This document shows, one piece after another, positions 11,440 to 23,397 of a DNA stretch of 64,000 bases. The notes beneath the pieces were generated by a model. It ran no database searches, was not told where the DNA came from, and saw nothing but the letters and a program-made list of their open reading frames with translations. Position 1 is the stretch's first letter. Each line of letters begins with the position of its first letter. Source of the DNA: Culex pipiens pallens. Its lineage: Eukaryota; Arthropoda; Insecta; Diptera; Culicidae. The stretch spans positions 122,609,225 through 122,673,224 of the forward strand of contig NC_068937.1 of the NCBI RefSeq assembly GCF_016801865.2, read 5' to 3'. Both the position numbers and the translations under genes were made by a program.

Positions 11440-13151
11440 TCAACATTTGTCACTAGCTGACGCCATCACTGGAGCACTCTCATTTAAACGGGCCTGAATT
11501 TCCGGCAAACTCAAGCCCTTGGTTTCCACCACGAAGACGTACGTGAACACAAACGCCATCGCGCAACACACCGCAAAGATCCAGAACAACCAATGGGATC
11601 CGAGGGCGTCGTCCAGTGATGTGAAATAAAACAGGATGAAGAAGGATGTCAGCCAGCAGATTGAAGACACGACTGAGGACGCTAGTGACTTAATGCTGGG
11701 TGCAAACATCTCTCCTAGCAGAACCCAAGCAATGGGCCCAAATCCGGTGCAGAACATGATGACGAAGAGTACGAGCGAAGCTACGGGTAGGAAGGTGAGC
11801 GTACTTGCCACTTCAGAGCTCTGGTTGTCAAGGTAGAAGTACGTCCCGAGGGCGGTCAACGAGCAGCACATTCCCAAGGCCGAGGTGAGGAGCGTAGGAC
11901 GCCGACCTACCCTGTCTACGATCAATGCCGTCACAATACTGGAAATGACCTGGAAGATACCCAACACAATAGCAGAGAGATCTGCCGGTATATCGGTACC
12001 CGTTCGGTCAAATATTGTCTGAGCAAAGAACTGCACCGGGTTGATGCCAGAGAACTGCTGGAACACAACCACTCCGGTGCAGATGATCAATGCCCTGAAG
12101 TTGGCATGATCTATAAACAGATCTTTTATTGTTCCCCGGTTACGCAGCGATTCTTCGACCGAAAATTGAATTGAGTTTAACTCAGCTTGCAACTCGGAAA
12201 TTGGTTCTCCTCGGATGTACGCCAACGATCGAGCCGCTGCCCCGTAATCTCCCTTGGACACGTAAAAATGAGGCGTCTCCGGCATTTGGACAAAGCCAGC
12301 TACAAACAACAAAGGCAGTGCCATTTGGATCCACTGGAAGGCACCGTAGCTGACGTAAGGCCCAATTGCGTAGTCTAGAAGCAGTCCCAGTGTGATAAAG
12401 GTCTGCACTAGAGAACCAAGAGCTCCTCGCCGCTCTACGGTAGCGATCTCGCCCACGTACAGCGGAGTAATTGTGATCGCGAAACCGATTCCACATCCCT
12501 GCAGGAAACGACCAACCAAAATCTGCGCCACGGATTGAGCCGTAAGAAAAAGGACATACGCGGCCAGGAAAAATACGGCGCTGATCAGCAGGGCAAGCTT
12601 GCGCCCGAAGCGATGAGCTACAAACCCGGCGAAAGCTGGACCTAGAATGGAGTCATAATCACTGATACAAAAAAGTAGTTAAAAGTAACACTCATACCCA
12701 GTAGTGATCCCAGTGTCAATATAGAACCAATCCAGGATAGTTCACTCGCCGTAGGAGCCTCTGGCAGAGGTGACTCATCCATATCCTTCAGCTTGGACTC
12801 CATCGGTGACGTCCAGGCCATGCTGGCACCCATGCAAGCAATTGCGAGATTCGCTGCAAGAAATTTAATTAGTTTTCCGTTGTTTATCGCTGCAATCAAT
12901 CCATATAGATAAATGCGGACACTTAATTTGAATAACTCATCATCATCACAGATCCTCCGAAAAGTCAACTTATCAGCTTTCACCGGCATTGACCTTTCGG
13001 TGCCAAATTGTGACTGCTGTTATCAGCGCTGGATGAATTAGACAAAAACGTCTCCTCCAGTTGAGGTCAGCCCAAAAAATCCCAACCCACCTATCAGTGC
13101 AGCCACATACTGTCGCTTCTTCCTGATTGCACTAAGCAGCAGTTGAATCAT
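11440..13151 (-). CDS. Sugar porter 2 (Tret1-like, major facilitator superfamily)
   Basis: Sugar/trehalose facilitator paralogue. CDS is 13091-13151, 12698-12853 and 11440-12641 (472 residues). The start is MIQLLLSAIRKKRQYVAALI; the first intron (12854-13090, 237 bp) interrupts it in phase 1 just before ANLAIACMGASMAWTSP. The second intron (12642-12697, 56 bp) splits GSLLG and PAFAGFVAHRFGRK, also phase 1. Motifs include GRFLQGCGIGFA, PETPHFYVSKGDYG, QQFSGINPVQFFAQTIF, VDRVGRRPT, GFGPIAWVLLGEMF and VVETKGLSLPEIQ. Length and helix pattern fit the insect Tret1-like group. It lies 485 bp upstream of porter 1 on the same strand, consistent with tandem duplication. Confidence 0.88.
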
Positions 13152-13950
13152 TGCACGCCTTCGTCCAAACTGTCAACAAAACTATCGCCAGGTCACCCCA
13201 AGGCGGACCTCACAGCTTCCACACGCGACACTAATTATAATTACTAACAAGTCGTCACTTAGTAAACAACCTCAAAGAACAACATTAACTGAATGATTTC
13301 ATGTATTCTTCGGTCCAACTCGTGAGACAGGTTCTACTAAACTGAAGGCAGCGATGGTCAGCCCCAAGTTCTTTATACCAATTCGTTGCCTTATTGAAAG
13401 AGTCAACCTCTCTCCCGAGATGACCGAATGGTACTGGCTTCCGCCGAGTTTGATAATCCGGTGCAAACAGTCAGTGCAGAGCAATTGCAGCCCGGCTGGA
13501 CAAGTGTGTTTTGCGCCCATCTCTGAGTATGGGAAAGTTAAAGAGAGCAACGTGCGCGCCAAGTAGCGTTGCGATGATTTGGATTCTCGCGATGAAATGG
13601 CTTCGGTAAGAGGTTGCATAGGTGCAGGCGTTGATGGTAATAAGATTTTTTTATTTGCAAATATTTTTCCAAGTTTATGATGCCCTCCCCTTCCAAGTAA
13701 GCCTGAAACTTGGATAGGCAAAACATATAGATTTTCTTAATTTCAATTTTATTATGGAAATGTAAGTCAAATCAACTTAAAACAATTAGAATCGTGCGTT
13801 GATAATCATACTGAGCATGTATGAGCTCGCTTTAAAATATTTTGATTTTGATTTTTTGTAGGACCCAATCTCACCCCTTAGACCTAATGTCATCCCTAAT
13901 GATGATACCAACATATGCTGAAAACAATGAAATCAATCAATTTGATGGCG
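13152..13950. other. Upstream flank of sugar porter 2
   Basis: Intergenic. A 140-codon frame on the - strand (13299-13721) has no recognisable domain, and an overlapping + strand frame is equally open, so I do not call a gene. A 5' non-coding exon of porter 2 could lie here, but no boundary can be fixed from sequence alone. Confidence 0.4.
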
Positions 13951-16020
13951 TACCGTAAACCGGGGTGACTTTGATAGGATTTCAATTTGTTTTTAGAATA
14001 TTTTCCAACAGGTAAGGTTTTTCTCAAGATTATTATTTTTAAAACATGTACTGGGGTAGGCCACACAAAGTCCATGCACTATTTTGGAAAAAAGTTTTTT
14101 CAATAGTGTTTAGAAAAATAGTTACGTTAAAAATTCTTAGTTTTAATTCCGGGGTGACTTTGATAGTCATAGTTTTTCTTGTTAAAATCATATTTAAGAT
14201 GTTCAAACTTTATTTGTACGTTAAATGTACCATCACTAAAGTAGCTGATATAGTTTGTAAGAAAAAAATCAATGTTTATATTAAGTTAACTAAGTTTATA
14301 AGCTTTTTAACAAAATACACATAAATTTTAGGTAAAATTGTTAAAAAGTCGGAATTTTGCCTGAAATTTGTTAAAAATAGTTTTGTTTATAAACAGAGCC
14401 GTACCTAGGGTCCATGGCGCCCTTGGCGAAGCATCAATTTGGCGCCCCTCCAAATTTTTCATCATTTTGATATGTTTACTTAAATTTTCAGCGATTGCTT
14501 CAAAGAGTTTTAATAATATAATGGTAATTGATTGAATAAATATAACAGCTAAATAATCCAACCACAATTTAATTCTTTGAAGAATATTCAAATTAATGTT
14601 TTATTATTTTCAAACCATTACAATTGATTTAAATCTTTCCAATACAGATAGGTTGTAACGAAAAGGTGCTTTAGGATTAATGTTGACTGAAAATAGCAGA
14701 GTGTTGTTTTATCGTTTTAAACAGAATTTGATCTGACCTAGCTAAAATTTCATTGTATCAGCATTTTCCTGCATTCCTGAAAAAATAGTTTAACTGATTA
14801 GAAAATGGACTCCTTTTCAAATTTGTTTTTGGATGGATTCCTTTTGAAACTATTTTTTTTTTTCAATTTATTTTTGAAAAAAATATTTCTCTTCTCTGTG
14901 ACTGTGTTTTTTGATTGATATAAAATTCCTAAAATTTGTTTTTTGAAAATTCATAGCTTCAAACAAAGGCAAATTCGACATCTAAAGTTTCTTAAAATTT
15001 TGTATAAAAACCATTACACTCAAATAGAGGGTGACGAGCGGGAATTCCCGGGAAATCGACCATTTTTGGACCTCTCGATTCCCGGGAAATTTGGTCGAAG
15101 CAAAATTATATAAACAAATAAAAAAAAATTGAAAATTCGAAATTGTTCAGAACATTGGGTGTTCAATGTAAGATGTTCAAGTTCGAATGAACCAATGCTT
15201 CTCTTATCTTCTAATTCAGAAAGTGTAAATTTTAACTTATTAAAAATTCCAATAACTATAATTGGGAAAACTTAAAATCATGTGGACTCCAAAATTAACC
15301 TTAAAGCATACTTATCAGTTAGCCTGGAAAACTGGAAATCTTTGTAAAGACCGCCAAATGTGAACATTCGGGTTTTCCGGATCACTATTTCTTCAATGCA
15401 TATTTACAGTTTTAAAAAAGAAAAAAAAATATTAAAATTGTTGTTTTGAGTTGCTATTTATTATATTATAAAAATCCCGATACTGTGAAATTATATATTA
15501 GCTATTTTGTTATTTCACAAAAATCTAAAAACAAGTTCATACAACAAGTTGTATTGCAGATTCAGAAAAAAATCAAGAAGTAGATAACACTACTCGACAA
15601 AACAAAACTTGTGTCAAGGGATTGACGATATCTCATCGGTTCCTCAGAGCAAAGGCATCCCCGAATCCGATGCAATCGACAGAATTTGATTTTATGTCCA
15701 CGCGGACTGATGCGAATGTGGTAAATTTTTTAACATAAAAAAATCGAACAATTTAAAAAAAACTTGCGTCTCCTCCCAACTATATGAGCCATCTACAAAA
15801 ATATGGAGGCGCCTGGTGCATAGTCATTTCCCTTAAGCACAACGGAAACAACCAATACAAATGTATAAAAAAGTTGTCAAGATCGGGGGGTCCACAGCTA
15901 GCATTTTTTGTACGATTATAAGAATAAATATTAAAAGTTTAAAATTAAAATATTTGAAAAACATTTTTTTTAAATATATTTGTTTACTAAAATTTTATGT
16001 TTCTCAAAGGTCTATGGGTA

Positions 16021-16515
16021 CTTCGGGATGTCCATGGTAATCCAAGGACTCCCTAGAGTTAAGATCTATGAGTCTACCGCCGTAACAAGCAAGAGGTCGT
16101 CGGATTTTGACCCCGGATCATGTGCGTATAGCATCAGTGGATATGGTAGACTACTATATGAATGTATTGGGATGTCCATGGTCATCCAAGGACTCCATGG
16201 AGTTAAGATCTACGAGTCTACCGCCGTAACAAGCAAAAGGTCGTTGGATTTTGACCCCGGATTATGTGCGTATAGCATCAGTGGATATGGTAAACTACTA
16301 TATTAATGTAATGGGATGTACATGGTCATCCAAGGACTCCCTGGAGTTAAGATCTACGAGTCTACCGCCGTAACAAGCAAGAGGTCGTCGGATTTTGACC
16401 CCGGATCATGTGCGTATAGCATCAGTGGATATGGTAGACTACTATATAAATGTGTTGGGCTCCCTGGAGTTAAGATCTACGAGTCTACCACCGTAACAAA
16501 AAAGAGGTCGCCGTT
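16021..16515 (+). repeat. 144-bp tandem repeats, left arm (4 units)
   Basis: AAGATCTA markers recur at 16061, 16205, 16349 and 16472. The first two spacings are 144 bp; the last is 123 bp because 21 bp are missing. The units are in opposite orientation to those of the right arm. Each unit is open for 48 codons, but I consider that a by-product of a length divisible by three. Confidence 0.9.
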
Positions 16516-16589
16516 TGGCTAAAGTGGTAAGCAAGGACTTTTGTTCATCGTTCAAACTTAAATATTTCGATAACTTTACATCGATTGTA

Positions 16590-19225
16590 GATCTTAACTC
16601 CAGGGAGTCCTTGGATGACCATGTACATCCCATTACATTCATATAGTAGTCTACCATATCCACTGATGCTATACGCACATGATCCGGGGTCAAAATCCGA
16701 CGACCTCTTGCTTGTTACGGTGGTAGACTCGTAGATCTTAACTCCAGGGAGTCCTTGGATGACCATGTACATCCCATTACATTCATATAGTAGTTTACCA
16801 TATCCACTGATGCTATACGCACATGATCCGGGGTCAAAATCCGACGACCTCTTGCTTGTTACGGCGGTAGACTCGTAGATCTTAACTCCAGGGAGTCCTT
16901 GGATGACCATGGACATCCCATTACATTCATATAGTAGTTTACCATATCCACTGATGCTATACGCACATAATCCGGGGTCAAAATCCAACGACCTCTTGCT
17001 TGTTACGGCGGTAGACTCGTAGATCTTAACTCCAGGGAGTCCTTGGATGACCATGTACATCCCATTACATTAATATAGTAGTCTACCATATCCACTGATG
17101 CTATACGCACATGATCCGGGGTCCAATTCCGACGACCTCTTGCTTGTTACGGTGGTAGACTCGTAGATCTTAACTCCAGGGAGTCCTTGGATGACCATGT
17201 ACATCCCTACACATTCATATAGTAGTCTACCATATCCACTGATGCTATACGCACATGATCCGGGGTCCAATTCCGACGACCTCTTGCTTGTTACGGTGGT
17301 AGACTCGTAGATCTTAACTCCAGGGAGTCCTTGGATGACCATGTACATCCCTACACATTCATATAGTAGTCTACCATATCCACTGATGCTATACGCACAT
17401 GATCCGGGGTCAAAATCCAACGACCTCTTGCTTGTTACGGCGGTAGACTCGTAGATCTTAACTCCAGGGAGTCCTTGGATGACCATGTACATCCCATTAC
17501 ATTAATATAGTAGTCTACCATATCCACTGATGCTATACGCACATGATCCGGGGTCAAAATCCAACGACCTCTTGCTTGTTACGGCGGTAGACTCGTAGAT
17601 CTTAACTCCAGGGAGTCCTTGGATGACCATGTACATCCCTACACATTCATATAGTAGTCTACCATATCCACTGATGCTATACGCACATGATCCGGGGTCA
17701 AAATCCAACGACCTCTTGCTTGTTACGGCGGTAGACTCGTAGATCTTAACTACAGGGAGTCCTTGGATGACCATGTACATCCCATTACATTAATATAGTA
17801 GTCTACCATATCCACTGATGCTATACGCACATGATCCGGGGTCAAAATCCAACGACCTCTTGCTTGTTACGGCGGTAGACTCGTAGATCTTAACTCCAGG
17901 GAGTCCTTGGATGACCATGTACATCCCATTACATTAATATAGTAGTCTACCATATCCACTGATGCTATACGCACATGATCCGGGGTCCAATTCCGACGAC
18001 CTCTTGCTTGTTACGGTGGTAGACTCGTAGATCTTAACTCCAGGGAGTCCTTGGATGACCATGGACATCCCATTACATTCATATAGTAGTCTACCATATC
18101 CACTGATGCTATACGCACATGATCCGGGGTCCAATTCCGACGACCTCTTGCTTGTTACGGTGGTAGACTCGTAGATCTTAACTCCAGGGAGTCCTTGGAT
18201 GACCATGTACATCCCTACACATTCATATAGTAGTCTACCATATCCACTGATGCTATACGCACATGATCCGGGGTCAAAATCCAACGACCTCTTGCTTGTT
18301 ACGGCGGTAGACTCGTAGATCTTAACTCCAGGGAGTCCTTGGATGACCATGTACATCCCATTACATTAATATAGTAGTCTACCATATCCACTGATGCTAT
18401 ACGCACATGATCCGGGGTCCAATTCCGACGACCTCTTGCTTGTTACGGTGGTAGACTCGTAGATCTTAACTCCAGGGAGTCCTTGGATGACCATGGACAT
18501 CCCATTACATTCATATAGTAGTCTACCATATCCACTGATGCTATACGCACATGATCCGGGGTCCAATTCCGACGACCTCTTGCTTGTTACGGTGGTAGAC
18601 TCGTAGATCTTAACTCCAGGGAGTCCTTGGATGACGATGTACATCCCTACACATTCATATAGTAGTCTACCATATCCACTGATGCTATACGCACATGATC
18701 CGGGGTCAAAATCCAACGACCTCTTGCTTGTTACGGCGGTAGACTCGTAGATCTTAACTCCAGGGAGTCCTTGGATGACCATGTACATCCCATTACATTA
18801 ATATAGTAGTCTACCATATCCACTGATGCTATACGCACATGATCCGGGGTCAAAATCCGACGACCTCTTGCTTGTTACGGCGGTAGACTCGTAGATCTTA
18901 ACTCCAGGGAGTCCTTGGATGACCATGTACATCCCATTACATTAATATAGTAGTTTACCATATCCACTGATGCTATACGCACATAATCCGGGGTCAAAAT
19001 CCAACGACCTTTTGCTTGTTACGGCGGTAGACTCGTAGATCTTAACTCCATGGAGTCCTTGGATGACCATGGACATCCCAATACATTCATATAGTAGTCT
19101 ACCATATCCACTGATGCTATACGCACATGATCCGGGGTCAAAATCCGACGACCTCTTGCTTGTTACGGCGGTAGACTCATAGATCTTAACTCTAGGGAGT
19201 CCTTGGATTACCATGGACATCCCGA
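16590..19225 (-). repeat. 144-bp tandem repeats, right arm (19 units, higher-order pattern)
   Basis: GATCTTAAC recurs nineteen times from 16590 to 19182, and 18 x 144 bp equals the distance exactly. Unit variants (CAAAATCCAAC versus CCAATTCCGAC; ACGGCGG versus ACGGTGG; ATTAATATAG versus ATTCATATAG) follow a three-unit order that repeats every 432 bp between about 17070 and 18790. That indicates amplification of blocks of three units, as in satellite DNA. Confidence 0.9.
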
Positions 19226-21643
19226 AGTACCCATAGACCTTTGAGAAACATAAAATTTTAGTAAACAAATATATTAAAAAAAAATGTTTTTCAAATATTT
19301 TAATTTTAAACTTTTAATATTTATTCTTATAATCGTACAAAAAATGCTAGCTGTGGACCCCCCGATCTTGACAACTTTTTTATACATTTGTATTGGTTGT
19401 TTCCGTTGTGCTTAAAGGAAATGACTATGCACCAGGCGCCTCCATATTTTTGTAGATGGCTCATATAGTTGGGAGGAGACGCAAGTTTTTTTTAAATTGT
19501 TCGATTTTTTTATGTTAAAAAATTTACCACATTCGCATCAGTCCGCGTGGACATAAAATCAAATTCTGTCGATTGCATCGGATTCGGGGATGCCTTTTCT
19601 CTGAGGAACCGATGAGATATCGTCAATCCCTTGACACAAGTTTTGTTTTGTCGAGTAGTGTAATAGTTCCCAAAAATAATGAGGCTACTAATTAACGTTT
19701 CATTAAATAAGCATGAATAAATCGTAACTGAATTCATTGAAAAGAAACACATTTATAACTTTTCTTTATACATTACTGGCACTATTGGCATAGTTATAAA
19801 CACTACCAGGTCCCGGGAATTTCCGGGAAATTTCCAAATTCAACTCTCGATTCCCGGAAAATTGAAAATCTCGAGAATAGTCACCCCAAAGCTTTTAGAA
19901 CCGTTTGTGTAAATGTGAAAATTTAGGCGAAATTACACTGGATAGCCCAACACATGGAATCCATGAAATAAAAAAAATGTATGTGAAAGATAAGCAACTT
20001 TATCCATTCCATTAAAACATAACAAAACAAAAATTTTCAAGGAAAATGTTACTAACATTCTTCAAATTATTGACCCTAGAAGCAAAATTAAGTGGAACTT
20101 TGTGTTTTCCCAAAAAATATTGCTGTTTTTGGAGTTGGAATTTTGCTTTGGTTTAAAATCTAATGGGTCCGCGATAATGGTGTTTCTGCAAATCAAAATT
20201 ATACAAGAAATTGTATAATATTTTACTTTTACGACTAAAAAGTTGGTGGGCATGCCAATCTATGCAACTTTGTCGAAGACACCCAAATTTTACTTTTTCA
20301 CTCTTGCTACAAGCAATTGAATACAAGCAGCAGAATATAATATATTTAGAGCAATTTATGTGCTCTTAAAAAACCAACATTTTTATGTTTTAATTTGTAA
20401 TTTGTTGATTTATTGGGTACGATAACTTGTTAGTTAACACTTTTGATCAGGTCAAGGAAGACACTTTAGGAAATAGGAAAATTACAAAGGAAAAAAAAAT
20501 ATTTTGCTAGAAATTTAACAAAAGTCAAAGCATTTTTTGTGTTAGAAATATTCAATTTAAACACTTCAGTATTTCGAAAACGTAGGCCAATCCCAACGCA
20601 CAAGTTTGCATTTAAAACGATAAAAATATCTCAAATGCCATTTTCTTTAAACTTGAAATATCTTATTCTTTTTATTTCAGATTTTCAATAGAAATGTGTA
20701 AATTTCAATTAAATAGCTGATTATATAAAAAAATACTTCAAAACATAAAAAAGCTTGATGGTTCCTGATGCTGGAAAAAATTGTGAAATTTAAATTGAAT
20801 TTATATACTGTAAATGGAATATAAAATCTCTAGCTATTTCAAAGAATTGTTATAAAACCCTGAAATTTTTGCCACTTGAGCGCCCCTTTGATAAATGAAT
20901 TGAATTGAATTTTAAATTTAATTATGGTACAATTATTGAAATAGTTGATTTTGGATTTTGATATGGTACAATTATTGAAATAGTTATTTTGTAGTCCTAC
21001 TTTAAAATTTGGCGCCCCTTTTGTTCTGAATACCTTTCTAGGATTTTATAATAACATGACAAATTTGTACAATCATCGTTTTCGGCGCCCCCCAAGGGCT
21101 GGCGCCCTTGGCGGTCGCCAACTGCGCCAACCCCTAGGTACGGCGCTGTTTATAAAATTATCGATTTATATTGCATTTTAAACTGAATTCGAAGCACGAA
21201 TCACAAGTTTTCACATTTTACATGAAATTTGTTCAACTGAATTTGCCTATAAATTTGGAGATTTTTTTTAATTGTGTTTCAAAAACACATATTATTTATT
21301 ATTTACAAACTTATTTAACCTTTTCCAAGTGGAAAATTGTCCAAAGAATCCGAAAATGCATTCCGTTTTCCGATTAAAAATCATGTTCATTGAGAAAATC
21401 ATGACACTTTGAGAAGTTTAAAATAATGACTTTCATCCACATTTTCTCAACTATAGTTAACTAACTTTATAAACTTTTCAAAAATTTATGAAAAGTTCTT
21501 CATGAGGTATTTTGAACACTTCTCTACCACGGTCAGTATGTTTCTGAACCATTCCTTACGTATTTTAATTGTACTCTTCATTTTGCGTCAAATCAAACCT
21601 ATCAAAGTCACCCCGGCTATCAAAGTCACCCCGTTTTACGGTA

Positions 21644-22250
21644 CTCAAAATTCCGAAAAACGAAGTTTCAATCGAAAAAACACAAACAAAGTTTAAAAAA
21701 CTCTGTCATTTTCCGTTATTCAATTGTATTTTTTTTTTCGAACGTGTCGTTTTAAGGGAAATTTAATTTACTTTTCGAATCTACATTAACCCATAAGGGT
21801 AATTTTTTCATTTAGAACATTTTGTTTTTTCTTTTTCATTTTAAAATTTTGTGTTTTTTTCTAACTTTGCAGAGTATTTTTTTCGGCCCCGGCAAAATCA
21901 AATTGCGTCTACGGCGTCGCGAGGAGCGACGCATATCTTTTTTGCCGGGGACGATTTTTCGAAAAAATGCCAAACTTTGATGGTCTGTACCGAGCTCCAG
22001 GGTGCTCCAAACTTCAATGATATGTATACCTACACGCCAGTGATGTTTTTGGTAAACGCATTGGTGGCCAAAGTGCCTCAAAAATAGACAATTTTGTGGA
22101 AAAAAGTATTTTTACGGGTTAAATCCCATTTAAAATTGAAGGGCGGAGCGCCAGCTCTTGTTACGTCCAATCAAGCTCATATTTGGGATTTGGGCACCGG
22201 AATAAACCCCTGAATGCCCGCCAAAAAGTCAATTTTGTTACACTCTAGTG
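21644..22250. other. Intergenic, with one hairpin
   Basis: No gene is recognised. GCCCCGGCAAAATC near 21886 and GATATC..TTTTTTGCCGGGG near 21935-21950 form an inverted repeat around a GC-rich core (GGCGTCGCGAGGAGCGACGC). This may be a small repeat remnant. Confidence 0.4.
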
Positions 22251-22320
22251 TACACTCAAACCCCGATGGCTTGACACCAACTGTTGTCAAACGAACGGGG
22301 TCACTTTTTAGTTTGACACC

Positions 22321-22904
22321 TGTTTGAGACTGGCAGAGCCCATAACTACAACCCTGGCACTCATCTGAAACCGTCTGTACTGATCGAGCACATCTACGAG
22401 AGAAGAACAGTGTGAACTAGGTTTTGCTAGGTCTTGCCCAGAGCAATTTGGTGATGACGTCATTACTTGTGATATTGGGCTATTTTCGATTCCTTTCTAC
22501 ATCTCCTTCTTCACTCTTGGCTCGATAGGGCAGGCTTAGATTGTATCTCACAAACAAGATTATTCCAAATTGGCTCCCTTCGGGGAAGGTCGCGGTGCGA
22601 CCGCGTACTCGGTTATTTTACTTGTAACTTTTGACTTAGAATAAACGTATGTAGTTTAAGTCGCGTTTAACTTACATCTTGGTGGTTTTATTTGGTTTAA
22701 ACGGTGACAAATCAACTCGGATTGGATTCCGGACGTCGGAGAAGACTTGCCGTCTTCAAAAACCCAAGGTCGCCGCTGGTATGAGGTCATCGATGGTAGC
22801 TTGGACGAGGCTGGCGAGGCAGACTTGCAGGTCACGAATAAATCAACTCGTGCTGGGCCCTTCGCACTACTAGCTATCGAAGAGGAAGGTAAAAGGTCCC
22901 AACA
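22321..22904 (+). repeat. 5' LTR
   Basis: 584 bp, TG...CA ends. It contains GGCTCCCTTCGGGGAAGGTCG, a GC-rich hairpin-prone stretch, then AATAAA near 22642, a likely polyadenylation signal that would mark the R region. Confidence 0.93.
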
Positions 22905-22922
22905 TTTGGTCCTTCGAACCGG
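22905..22922 (+). other. Candidate primer-binding site
   Basis: TTTGGTCCTTCGAACCGG lies directly after the 5' LTR. TGG pairs with the CCA end of a tRNA, and TTCGAACC resembles the T-arm. I did not identify the tRNA. Confidence 0.55.
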
Positions 22923-23397
22923 ATCGGGGAACCCACGGAACTGGCCCGCAAGCCACCCCCGATCCGGCCAAAGAACCTCGAACCAAGCCCCACAATCCAT
23001 CGGCACCGGAGAGAAGAATATGGAGTTCTCGGTTCCGGTCGAGATACTGGAAAATCTGTCGATTCAGGATCACCCAAAGACAAACGGCGATGGATTTTAC
23101 CCTTAACCACGGTCTGGCGGAAGGTATGAAAATGGCATTCCATTGGAAAAGGACTATTGTACTCGGGAGAACGCCATCGCGAAGGTGACTCGAGGACGCA
23201 GTCATCCACCATCGCGATCTGTGGAACAATTAAGTACGTCATGAATCAATTATGGAGGTTTGGCGCCATCGGATTCGGCGTCGTCTGCGACTTACAACAG
23301 GATTTGAGCTGCAGACTCCTGGTCAATCGGCATTCAACCCTATGCCAAGCATCGGTCCGCCTCAAGACAGCACTCATCTGGTTGGATTTCCTGTTCT

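Larger units (their letters stand above)
15588..19660. mobile_element. CACTA-like foldback element with very long inverted repeats
   Basis: Both ends read CACTACTCGACAAAAC inward and are flanked by TAA (15585-15587 and 19661-19663). CACTA termini with a 3-bp duplication fit the CMC/CACTA superfamily. The arms are nearly identical inverted repeats of at least 850 bp: the same 108-residue open frame occurs at 15980-16306 (+) and 18942-19268 (-). The arms contain 144-bp tandem repeats, four on the left and nineteen on the right. No transposase is present. A foldback structure with tandem repeats in the arms also recalls FB/Galileo elements, so the superfamily stays tentative. Confidence 0.75.
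14394..21148. mobile_element. hAT-like element with 8-bp target duplication
   Basis: The ends are CAGAGCCGTACCTAGGG on the left and, read inward from the right, CAGCGCCGTACCTAGGGG. The target TTTATAAA is duplicated at 14386-14393 and 21149-21156, fitting the hAT preference nTnnnnAn. Removing the insert restores the matching sequence of the related element at 2006-3808, which proves the junctions. Subterminal GGCGCCCTTGGCG words occur near both ends. No transposase frame is visible; most of the interior is another element (15588-19660). Confidence 0.85.
13953..21641. mobile_element. TA-flanked inverted-repeat DNA element, copy 2 (host of a nested stack)
   Basis: The termini CCGTAAACCGGGGTGACTTT (left) and its counterpart at 21622-21641 are inverted and flanked by TA at 13951-13952 and 21642-21643. 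Its two parts (13953-14393 and 21157-21641) match, in reverse orientation, the two halves of the element at 2006-3808. Its own length without the insertion is about 0.93 kb. It lacks a transposase, so it was mobilised in trans. The interior is split by the hAT-like element at 14394-21148. Confidence 0.85.

Noticed and set aside
13299..13721. 140-codon frame on the - strand as a gene
   Set aside because: No recognisable domain, an overlapping + strand frame is equally open, and the position fits the upstream flank of porter 2.
16545..19268. Repetitive open frames of 48-residue units (MVIQGLPGVKIYE...) as a repeat protein gene
   Set aside because: The unit is 144 bp, so any open frame repeats automatically; the frames are closed by a stop every one to three units and lie in inverted arms of a transposon.
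15588..19660. Regular spaced repeats as a CRISPR array
   Set aside because: The 144-bp units are contiguous tandem repeats without unique spacers, in a eukaryotic transposon.
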